DNA of 7,147 bases from Thermoleophilia bacterium (GTDB lineage: Bacteria; Actinomycetota; Thermoleophilia; Gaiellales; SKUG01). Location of the stretch: the NCBI GenBank assembly GCA_025964455.1, contig JAOPYU010000083.1, forward strand, positions 1-7,147. Direction: 5' to 3'. This document shows positions 1 to 6,235 of the stretch, in pieces. A program made the position numbers and the translations under genes. The notes below the pieces were generated by a model. The model worked only from the letters and a program-made list of their open reading frames with translations, searched no databases and was not told where the DNA came from. Each line of letters starts with the position of its first letter. Within the stretch, counting starts at the first letter, position 1.

Positions 1-432
1 GCGGACGGGCGGGTGAAGACGACCCTCGGAGCGGAGCTCGACGCACGCGGACGCGCACGGCTGTCGGCGTCGGCGCAGGACCTCGAGGTCCGTGGCAGCG
101 CAATCGCAGGCGCCTCGGCGCGTGCGGAGGCCAAGTTCGGCGTGAACCTGCTCGGCGTGGCGATCTCGCAGAAGGCGACCGGTGAGGCATGGGCCGGCGC
201 CGGGGCTCGTGGCGCGGTCGGCGTGCACCGCACCGAGGATCGGCTCGAGTGGCGGCTCGGCTGGGGCGCCGTGCTCGGGCTCGGCGCTGCCGCCGAGTGG
301 GAAGGCGCGGTCGACGTCGCCAAGGTCCCCGCCCGGCACCGACGCCTCGCGGCAGCGACCCTGCGCGCCGGACTCGCCAGCACACCCATCGGCCCGGCCA
401 TCGGGCCGCTCCTCCAACTCCGACCGAGATGA
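1..432 (+). CDS. Ala/Gly-rich protein of unknown function, C-terminal part (5' end outside window)
   Basis: The reading frame is open from the first base and ends at TGA 430-432, so I read it as the last 143 residues of a longer gene. A GTG at 13 could be a start, but it has no convincing ribosome binding site and the frame continues upstream of it. The protein is rich in Ala and Gly, with alternating short strands such as GEAWAGAGARGAVGV and LGAALGLG-like stretches near LGWGAVLGLGAAAEW. There is no cysteine and no obvious signal peptide or catalytic motif in the visible part. The composition and the 'AxAxA...GEAWAGAGA' pattern recall Ala/Gly-rich linker regions of large actinobacterial secreted or polymorphic-toxin-like proteins, but this is a weak resemblance and not a family assignment. 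Its stop overlaps the start of the next gene (ATGA), so the two are probably translated together and may act together. Confidence 0.6.
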   Translation, partial: ADGRVKTTLGAELDARGRARLSASAQDLEVRGSAIAGASARAEAKFGVNLLGVAISQKATGEAWAGAGARGAVGVHRTEDRLEWRLGWGAVLGLGAAAEWEGAVDVAKVPARHRRLAAATLRAGLASTPIGPAIGPLLQLRPR

Positions 433-1058
433 CCATGGACCACACTACGACACGAGTCACACGATCCACAGCCCGACGACTGACATGGCGTGAACGAACG
501 CGGCTCATCGGATGGCCGGTCGGCCTCCTGCTCCTGCTGGTGCTGCTCGCGGCGTGGCGAGCCCCCGACGATGGCGACGGGAATTCGTCGGGGCGCGCGG
601 CGGAGCCCGACACGCGTGTCGAGACGCGGCGGTTCGGCGACCTCCGGCTCCGCGTGCCGACCGGCTGGGTGACGCTCGACCGCACCGCGGACCACGTCAC
701 GTGGGGCGAGGCTGGCCGCCTGCACACCGTGACCCTCGCGTCGACCGAGGCGAGCATCCTGCCCTTGCCCGGGGTGGTGGCGGCCGTGTCCAGGGAATCG
801 GCATCTGCCCTCCCGGGAGCATCGCCCGAGGGTCGCCCCCAGGTCGTCGACCTGCCCGGGCCGGCGGGTCGCGACGACTCCGCGGTAGCCGCAGGGTTCC
901 GCGTCGCGGACGATTCCGGTGGGGAGCTCCGGGTCGCGCAGGTGTGGCGCCGCGATGCGCGCGCCGGGCTCGACATCGTCGCGACGTGGACGAGCGCCGA
1001 CGGGCAGTGGCCACTGCCCGCGCAGTCGCGGATCCCGCTTCCCGCCGTCAGCGGATAG
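429..1058 (+). CDS. Single-pass membrane protein with extracytoplasmic domain, unknown function
   Basis: The predicted protein has 209 aa. I chose the ATG at 429 because it overlaps the previous stop codon (ATGA), the typical arrangement for translational coupling; the ATG at 435 is an alternative two codons later. Residues 1-25 are basic and polar, residues 26-43 form one hydrophobic helix (LIGWPVGLLLLLVLLAAW), and the rest is soluble. By the positive-inside rule the C-terminal domain faces outside. After a polar linker (about 45-65) comes a domain that opens with FGDLRLRVPTGWVTL and closes with strand-rich segments around AGFRVAD, LRVAQVW and LDIVATW. The 'VPxGW' opening is seen in Mog1/PsbP-like extracytoplasmic domains and in the C-terminal domain of Rv3446c-type proteins associated with type VII secretion, so such a role is possible but unproven. 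No cysteine is present. The stop codon TAG lies inside a candidate promoter for the next gene. Confidence 0.7.
   Translation: MTMDHTTTRVTRSTARRLTWRERTRLIGWPVGLLLLLVLLAAWRAPDDGDGNSSGRAAEPDTRVETRRFGDLRLRVPTGWVTLDRTADHVTWGEAGRLHTVTLASTEASILPLPGVVAAVSRESASALPGASPEGRPQVVDLPGPAGRDDSAVAAGFRVADDSGGELRVAQVWRRDARAGLDIVATWTSADGQWPLPAQSRIPLPAVSG
1001..1020. promoter_or_regulatory. Perfect 20-bp palindrome, candidate operator
   Basis: CGGGCAGTGG is followed directly by its exact reverse complement CCACTGCCCG, with no spacer and no mismatch. It lies inside the end of the membrane-protein gene, where it encodes DGQWPLP, and its centre is about 58 bases upstream of the start predicted from the -10-like hexamer at 1056. 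Dimeric regulators such as TetR or GntR family members bind sites of this kind, and crotonase operons are often controlled by them. No T-rich tract follows, so an intrinsic terminator is unlikely. The regulator is not in the window. A chance palindrome within coding DNA cannot be excluded. Confidence 0.45.
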
Positions 1059-1061
1059 CAT
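1056..1061 (+). promoter_or_regulatory. Candidate -10 element (TAGCAT) for the crotonase operon
   Basis: TAGCAT fits the TANNNT pattern of actinobacterial housekeeping promoters and lies in the 47-base gap before the enoyl-CoA hydratase gene, overlapping the TAG stop of the upstream gene. Transcription starting 6-8 bases downstream would give a leader of roughly 37-39 bases that includes a strong ribosome binding site. I see no TTGAC-like -35 element at 16-19 bases upstream. The same GATAGC(A/C)TC core occurs ahead of the lipid kinase gene at 3400-3408, which supports it as a promoter element. Confidence 0.4.
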
Positions 1062-1093
1062 CGACCGCGAGCCGCGCATGGAGCGGCACGGTC

Positions 1094-1100
1094 GAGGAGG
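1094..1100 (+). promoter_or_regulatory. Ribosome binding site GAGGAGG of enoyl-CoA hydratase gene
   Basis: GAGGAGG lies 5 bases upstream of ATG 1106. It is the strongest Shine-Dalgarno match in the window and fixes the start of the enoyl-CoA hydratase gene, excluding the much longer upstream extension of that frame. Confidence 0.8.
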
Positions 1101-1105
1101 ATCCG

Positions 1106-1879
<774 letters not shown>

Positions 1880-1896
1880 CATCCGACCGACCGAGC

Positions 1897-1902
1897 GAGG
1901 AA
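1897..1902 (+). promoter_or_regulatory. Ribosome binding site GAGGAA of the PaaG-like gene
   Basis: GAGGAA lies 6 bases upstream of ATG 1909 in the 29-base gap after the enoyl-CoA hydratase gene. It supports that start over the long upstream extension of the same frame, which only shadows the preceding gene. Confidence 0.7.
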
Positions 1903-1908
1903 CCACGC

Positions 1909-2715
1909 ATGACCACTGAGGCACCAGCACTGGAGACCGTCGACTACGAGGTCGTCGACGGCGTCGCCACGATCGCGCTCAACCGCCCCGAGAAGCGCAA
2001 TGCGATCAACATGCAGCTGCACAAGGACCTCGCGGCGGCGCTGCGGCTGGTCCAGCGCGACCGCAGCGTCCGCGCACTGCTGCTCACGGGCCGCGGCAAG
2101 GGGTTCTGCGCAGGCCAGGACCTCGGCGAGTTCATGATGGCGCGCGCCGACGAGACCTTCCGCGTGGACGAGCACGTCCGTTCGACGTTCAACCGGACGA
2201 TCCTCGCCATCCGCGCCCTCGAGATCCCCGTGATCGCGGCGGTGAACGGATTCGCCGCGGGCGCCGGCTGGAGCCTCGCGCTCGCAGCCGACATCCGCTT
2301 CGCGAGCCCGGAGGCACAGTTCTCCCAGGCCTTCTCCAAGATCGGGCTCATCCCGGACACGGGCAGCACGTGGTTCCTGCCCGAGCTGATCGGCACCTCC
2401 CGGACCCTGGAGCTGGCGTACACGGGCGACCCGATCGACGCGACACGCGCGCTCGAGTGGGGCCTCGTCAACTTCGTGACGAGCGCTGACACCCTGGTCG
2501 ACGAGGCGCACGCCTACGCCGTGCGGCTGGCACGGATGCCGACGCTCGCGCTCGGCCTGACGCGCCGCGCGGTGTACCGCGCCACCCAGGTGTCGCTCGA
2601 GGACGCCCTCGAGCACGAGGCGCAGGTCCAGCAGCGCGCGGCGCTCGGCGACGACCACGTCGAGGGCGTGACCGCCTTCCTCGAGAAGCGCGAACCGGCC
2701 TTCACGGGGCGCTGA
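1909..2715 (+). CDS. paaG: PaaG-like enoyl-CoA isomerase/hydratase family protein
   Basis: The predicted protein has 268 aa and a crotonase fold. It matches PaaG, the 1,2-epoxyphenylacetyl-CoA isomerase that turns the ring epoxide into oxepin-CoA in aerobic phenylacetate degradation; PaaG-type enzymes also shift double bonds in enoyl-CoAs. Seen directly: ATIALNRPEKRNAI (20-33), GFCAGQDL (65-72), VNGFAAGAGWSLALAADI (112-129) and FSKIGLIPDTGSTWFLPEL (142-160). Both hydratase glutamates are absent (the aligned positions are Ser122 and Phe142). Asp150, in IPDTG, sits where PaaG and related isomerases carry their catalytic Asp. The C-terminus EGVTAFLEKREPAFTG is typical. It lies 29 bases after an enoyl-CoA hydratase gene, as paaF-paaG do in E. 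coli, and 2 bases before the next gene. No paaABCDE, paaZ or paaK gene is visible here, so a role in another CoA pathway remains possible. Confidence 0.82.
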   Translation: MTTEAPALETVDYEVVDGVATIALNRPEKRNAINMQLHKDLAAALRLVQRDRSVRALLLTGRGKGFCAGQDLGEFMMARADETFRVDEHVRSTFNRTILAIRALEIPVIAAVNGFAAGAGWSLALAADIRFASPEAQFSQAFSKIGLIPDTGSTWFLPELIGTSRTLELAYTGDPIDATRALEWGLVNFVTSADTLVDEAHAYAVRLARMPTLALGLTRRAVYRATQVSLEDALEHEAQVQQRAALGDDHVEGVTAFLEKREPAFTGR

Positions 2716-2717
2716 GC

Positions 2718-3374
2718 ATGACAGCGGCGCACGGCGAATTCCTCGGGACGGCAGTCCGCCAGGGCCACGGTGGGGGGCTGGCCACCGGGCCGCTCGTCGC
2801 GGGCGGCTCGACGACGCAGTTCCACGCCGGCAGGTTCGCGGACCTCGGCGATGCCGTACTCGCCGTGACCCGGATCTTCGACGTCGACACGGCTGCGGCG
2901 CTGGGCATCGAGCTGCGTGCGTTCGCGGCTACGGCCCCGGGCCGCGGCGCGCTCGTCCAACTCCCGGGGGACGCCTTCGTCGACGCACCCGGCGCGATCG
3001 CGCTGGCGTCGCTCCGCCTCGCCTCGTCCGGTGACGCAGCGGACGAACGCCGCGCCGCGACCCTGCTCCGCTGCGTCGTCACCGATGCCGCGCCGACCGC
3101 GAGCGCAGCACGAGCCGTTGCCGACTGGCTGCGGGTGACGTGGGAGATCGAGCTCGCGTTCGGCTCCTGGCCGGCGGTGCGCGGTTCGCTCGAGGCGTTC
3201 AACGTCTCGGGCGGCGACCCGGCAGCGTGGGCGCGCCCGTGGCTCGAGGCCAGTGACCACCTCGTCGAGGGCGCAGGCGACGACGCGCGCTTCCTGAAGG
3301 TGCTGTCGGCCGCATGGCTCGAGCCGGGCGTCACGGCCTCCGACATGGCCGATGCGGCCACGAGCGCGCGATGA
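2718..3374 (+). CDS. Hypothetical protein, 218 aa, in the crotonase operon
   Basis: I do not recognise this protein. The ATG at 2718 is 2 bases after the stop of the PaaG-like gene and there is no clear Shine-Dalgarno sequence, so it is probably translated by coupling. The protein appears soluble, with no signal peptide or membrane segment. The first 50 residues are Gly/Thr-rich (GHGGGLATGPLVAGGSTTQFHAGRF is the centre of this part). The middle and C-terminal parts look mostly helical and Ala-rich, with a Trp-containing stretch near residues 135-150 (ADWLRVTWEIELAFGSW). There is one Cys in LLRCVV and no known catalytic motif. Codon use matches its neighbours, which supports a real gene. Its position suggests a role linked to the CoA enzymes upstream, but that is inference only. 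Confidence 0.72.
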   Translation: MTAAHGEFLGTAVRQGHGGGLATGPLVAGGSTTQFHAGRFADLGDAVLAVTRIFDVDTAAALGIELRAFAATAPGRGALVQLPGDAFVDAPGAIALASLRLASSGDAADERRAATLLRCVVTDAAPTASAARAVADWLRVTWEIELAFGSWPAVRGSLEAFNVSGGDPAAWARPWLEASDHLVEGAGDDARFLKVLSAAWLEPGVTASDMADAATSAR

Positions 3375-3401
3375 TCCCCGCCGCCGCCCCGCACGCATCG
3401 A

Positions 3402-3407
3402 TAGCCT
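3402..3407 (+). promoter_or_regulatory. Candidate -10 element (TAGCCT) giving a leaderless kinase mRNA
   Basis: TAGCCT fits TANNNT and ends 7 bases before the A of ATG 3415, which is the usual distance from a -10 hexamer to the transcription start. Transcription would therefore begin at or next to the start codon. The GGGGA directly before the ATG is too close to act as a Shine-Dalgarno sequence, which agrees with leaderless translation, common in actinobacteria. No good -35 element is visible. Confidence 0.5.
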
Positions 3408-3414
3408 CCGGGGA

Positions 3415-4449
3415 ATGACCACGAGCGTGCAGGAGCCCAGCGACACCGTGACCGAGCGTGACCTCCAGCAGACGGGCGCGTCCACGCGCCGCTCCGGCGG
3501 CGACCGCCCCCGCGCAGCGATGATCGTGAACCCGTACTCCTCGGGCATGACCGGCAAGCGCGAGCGGCTCATCGTCAGTGCGCTGCGCGAGCGCATGGAC
3601 CTCGAGGTCCGACGCACGGAGCGCGGTGGCCACGCGCCCAAGCTCGCGCGCGAGCTGATGGCCGGCGGCGACCTGGACGTGCTCATCGCGTGCGGCGGGG
3701 ACGGCACCGCCAACGAGGTCATCAACGGCATGGAGCTGGCAGCAGGCACGGCGCCTGACCGGCCAGCCCTCGCGTTGGTCCCGGCCGGCGGCACCAACGT
3801 GCTCGCGCGCTCGATCGGGTACCCGAACCACCCGGTGCGCGCCACCGAGCAGCTCGCCGATGCGATCGTCGCCCACCGCGTGCGCACCATCAACGTCGCG
3901 ACGGTCGACGAGCGCCTGTTCCTGTTCTCGGCCGGCGTCGGCCTCGATGCCGAGGTCGTGAAGCGGATGGAGCAGCGACGATCCGGGCGTCGGCCCAGCG
4001 ACGCTGCCCACATCGCCTCGATCGTCGGCTTCTACGCGACGCAGCGCTTCGCCCTCCGCGACGGCATGCAGATCGAGGTCACGGGGACCGGCGAGCAGAT
4101 CCGCGCCGCGCTCGTGCTCGTGGGCAACACCACGCCCATGACGTACATGGGGCGGATGCCGATGCACTTCATGCCGGATGCCTCGCTCGAGGGCGGGCTC
4201 GACTTCTGCGCGCCGAGCAAGGCGAACGCCGGCTTCGCGATCCGCAACGCGGCGCAGGCGATGGGCATTGGCCGCTCCGGGCGGCGCCTGGTCAGCGACG
4301 ACAAGATGAACCTGCGCCACGACGTCCAGGGCATGACGATCAGCTGCGATGACGCCCAGCCCGTGCAGGTCGATGGTGAGTACATCGGCGACCGAACGCA
4401 CATCACCTTCGGGCTCCTCGAGGGCGCCGTCGACCTCGTCTGGTCCTGA
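3415..4449 (+). CDS. Diacylglycerol/lipid kinase family protein
   Basis: The predicted protein has 344 aa and should transfer phosphate from ATP to a lipid alcohol such as diacylglycerol, at the inner face of the membrane. Seen directly: a polar, probably disordered N-terminus (1-31), the DAGK catalytic domain beginning RAAMIVNPYSSG (33-44), the nucleotide-binding motif CGGDGTANEVING (93-105) and PAGGTNVLAR (123-132). A strand-rich C-terminal domain of the YegS/sphingosine-kinase-like type carries the typical QVDGE (318-322). The length is slightly above the usual 290-330 because of the N-terminal tail. I chose ATG 3415 because the in-frame ATG at 3352 would read back into the previous gene with an unnatural Arg-rich sequence, and because a -10-like hexamer lies just upstream. 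Phosphatidylinositol, ceramide or sphingoid substrates are possible alternatives. The gene probably has its own promoter and converges with the next gene after 4 bases. Confidence 0.9.
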   Translation: MTTSVQEPSDTVTERDLQQTGASTRRSGGDRPRAAMIVNPYSSGMTGKRERLIVSALRERMDLEVRRTERGGHAPKLARELMAGGDLDVLIACGGDGTANEVINGMELAAGTAPDRPALALVPAGGTNVLARSIGYPNHPVRATEQLADAIVAHRVRTINVATVDERLFLFSAGVGLDAEVVKRMEQRRSGRRPSDAAHIASIVGFYATQRFALRDGMQIEVTGTGEQIRAALVLVGNTTPMTYMGRMPMHFMPDASLEGGLDFCAPSKANAGFAIRNAAQAMGIGRSGRRLVSDDKMNLRHDVQGMTISCDDAQPVQVDGEYIGDRTHITFGLLEGAVDLVWS

Positions 4450-4453
4450 GGCG

Positions 4454-6235
4454 CTAGCGGCCCTCGACGGGTCGCCGCGGCTCACACAGTGCATCGGCGA
4501 GCCCGAGCGCCTGCTCGTACGCCATGCCGCGCGAGTGCGCCAGCGCGATGCCGAGCACCTGCGCCGCGTACTCCCAGAGGGCGAGCGGCCCGGAGCGGCA
4601 CAGCTGCTCCCATGCGAAGGGCACCACGCGGTGCGCGATGCCCGGCACGTCGGGCGTGCCGGCGGCACGGTCGATGGCGAGCGACTGGCGCACGATGCGA
4701 CCCCAGAATGCGTGTGCGGTGGCGCGGTTCGCCTCGCGCACGGCGCCTGCGCCCTGCACGATCGTGCCGCTGCGCGCGACGATGCGTGCCAGTGCGTGGT
4801 CCGAGCGCAGCGAGTCGTGCATCGCCTCGAGCCATGTCTCGGCGGTATCGAGCTCGAGGCGCTGGCGAGGGGTACCGCTGCGACGAGCGGCCGATGCCGC
4901 CAGCCGACGCAGCCGCAGGGCGCCGCGCACCGACGTGGTCTCGATGCGCTCCACGCGGAGCGGCTGCAGCAGGGGCGCGACTGCGAGGTTGACCCGAGCT
5001 GCGCCCATCCGCGGCGAGCGGGCGGCGGCCAGGTCAAGCGCATCGAGCGGCACGTGGTCCACCAGCTGGAAGGCGTCGCGACGGGTCAGGCCGAATCCCG
5101 TGCGGATCCCCTTGATGCGCGCGGAGCTGCGCTTGCGATTCGCGATCCACGCGGCATCGGGCCAGACCAGCATCGCTGCCAGCGCACGGATCGCGTCGGG
5201 GACGATCGAGCCGTGTGGATCGACGAGCTGCACGTCGTCGACGCCCAGCGCCTCGCGCTCGGCGCGTGCGAGGTCGGCGACGTGGTCGACGAGCACGCTC
5301 GCCCACTCGGCATCCTGGAACTCACACAGCAGGTAGATGGCTTCCTGCAGCGCGCCGAGGTGTTCGGCGTGGACCAGGTCGGCAGCGCGCGCGACGAGCT
5401 CCTCGAAGGTGCGCCGTGACCGGTGGTCGACGAGCGCCCGGCGGCGACGGGTGAACTGGTAGGCGGTCTTGACCCGGCGCACGCGGCCGCCCTCGCGCCG
5501 ACCCAGCCGCATCCCGCGCCGGAAGGCTTCGCGATGGAGCTCGGCGTCGATGCCGAGCGCGTCGATCGCCGCGGCGAAGGCCGGTTCGTCCAGGCCCGTG
5601 AGGCCGGTGCCGCAGACGGCGCCCAGCAGCAGCCCGGGCTGCGCGTCGATCGGCAGGCGGTACCAGCCGGCGACCTCGGGACCATCGAAGGCGTGGTAGG
5701 CGAGCGAGGCGCGACGCGCCGTGGCATCGATCTCGCGCTCGGACAGCACGTGCTGGGGCGCGACGTCGCGCTCCACGCGCGTGAAGGTGCGGCGACACGA
5801 TGCGACGACCGTGGTCGTCTCCGGGTCGACGTAGCCGGCGTCGATGGCGCGCATCAGCTCCAGGTGCTCGCCAGCCACGACCAGGTCGACCGCGCCCCAG
5901 GGCACGTCGCCGATCGATTCCTCGACGAGCGCATCCGCTGCGACTTCCACGTACATGCCGTGCGGCTGGTCGTCGCTGGTGGCCAGCGGCACTGCCTGCG
6001 CGACGATCCCGGCTTCGCGGCACGCGAGCAGCAGCCAGTCCACCACGAGCAGGGTTCGGTCGTCCGGCATGCCGCACACGAGCGCGGACCACGGACGCAC
6101 GACGCCTGCGGCGCGCCGCTCGATGACCGCATCGTACACGACCCGCGTCACGAGCTGCTCGTCGATGACGACTGCGCCCACGACCGTCGCGGCCGGCACT
6201 GCCGGTGCCGTCGTCCTGTCGTAGGTACCGGTCAC
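4454..6235 (-). CDS. Degenerate indolepyruvate oxidoreductase beta-subunit-like protein (IorB/DUF6537 type)
   Basis: The predicted protein has 593 aa, starting at GTG 6235, which overlaps the TGA of the upstream gene (GTGA). After about 50 extra residues, positions 51-224 follow the pyruvate/ketoisovalerate oxidoreductase gamma-type domain of IorB. Points of match include VVDWLLLACREAGIVAQ (64-80), MYVEV (94-98), DLVVAGEHLELMRAIDAGYV (117-136), TTVVAS (141-146) and LLGAVCGTGLTGLDEPAFAAAI (203-224), which corresponds to 'LFGALAGSG-LPF-REAFEAAI' in the family. The second half resembles DUF6537, the C-terminal extension of long IorB proteins, with LCEFQDAEWA (303-312, like 'LVDYQDPAYA') and WPDAAWIANRKRSSARIKGIR as two pieces around 358-378. 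The Gly-rich loop (GGEGGG or GxGGQG) is replaced by PDDRTL (57-62), and the 'PGVAQRTGA' segment by PLATSDDQPHG (83-93). Normal 2-oxoacid oxidation is therefore doubtful. The family link rests on remembered patterns and needs a profile search. Confidence 0.62.
   Translation of the reverse strand: MTGTYDRTTAPAVPAATVVGAVVIDEQLVTRVVYDAVIERRAAGVVRPWSALVCGMPDDRTLLVVDWLLLACREAGIVAQAVPLATSDDQPHGMYVEVAADALVEESIGDVPWGAVDLVVAGEHLELMRAIDAGYVDPETTTVVASCRRTFTRVERDVAPQHVLSEREIDATARRASLAYHAFDGPEVAGWYRLPIDAQPGLLLGAVCGTGLTGLDEPAFAAAIDALGIDAELHREAFRRGMRLGRREGGRVRRVKTAYQFTRRRRALVDHRSRRTFEELVARAADLVHAEHLGALQEAIYLLCEFQDAEWASVLVDHVADLARAEREALGVDDVQLVDPHGSIVPDAIRALAAMLVWPDAAWIANRKRSSARIKGIRTGFGLTRRDAFQLVDHVPLDALDLAAARSPRMGAARVNLAVAPLLQPLRVERIETTSVRGALRLRRLAASAARRSGTPRQRLELDTAETWLEAMHDSLRSDHALARIVARSGTIVQGAGAVREANRATAHAFWGRIVRQSLAIDRAAGTPDVPGIAHRVVPFAWEQLCRSGPLALWEYAAQVLGIALAHSRGMAYEQALGLADALCEPRRPVEGR

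Noticed and set aside
512..1105. Upstream extension of the enoyl-CoA hydratase frame
   Set aside because: It is an Arg/Pro/Gly-rich shadow of the membrane-protein gene. ATG 1106 with GAGGAGG and a family-typical N-terminus is the real start.
1078..1105. ATG at 1078 as the start of a small gene before the enoyl-CoA hydratase gene
   Set aside because: Its frame runs on as an Arg-rich shadow of the enoyl-CoA hydratase gene and has no ribosome binding site of its own.
4642..4662. Hairpin with 8-bp arms and a 5-base loop (CCGGCACG...CGTGCCGG)
   Set aside because: It lies inside the IorB-like coding region, has no T tract and is almost 200 bases past the kinase stop. Such hairpins are common in GC-rich coding DNA.
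2514..5043. Very long open frames on the - strand opposite the PaaG-like, 218-aa and kinase genes (about 499 and 570 codons)
   Set aside because: They are Arg/Ala/Ser-rich translations with no motif, lie opposite well-supported genes, and are expected from GC-rich codon bias, which removes stops from other frames.
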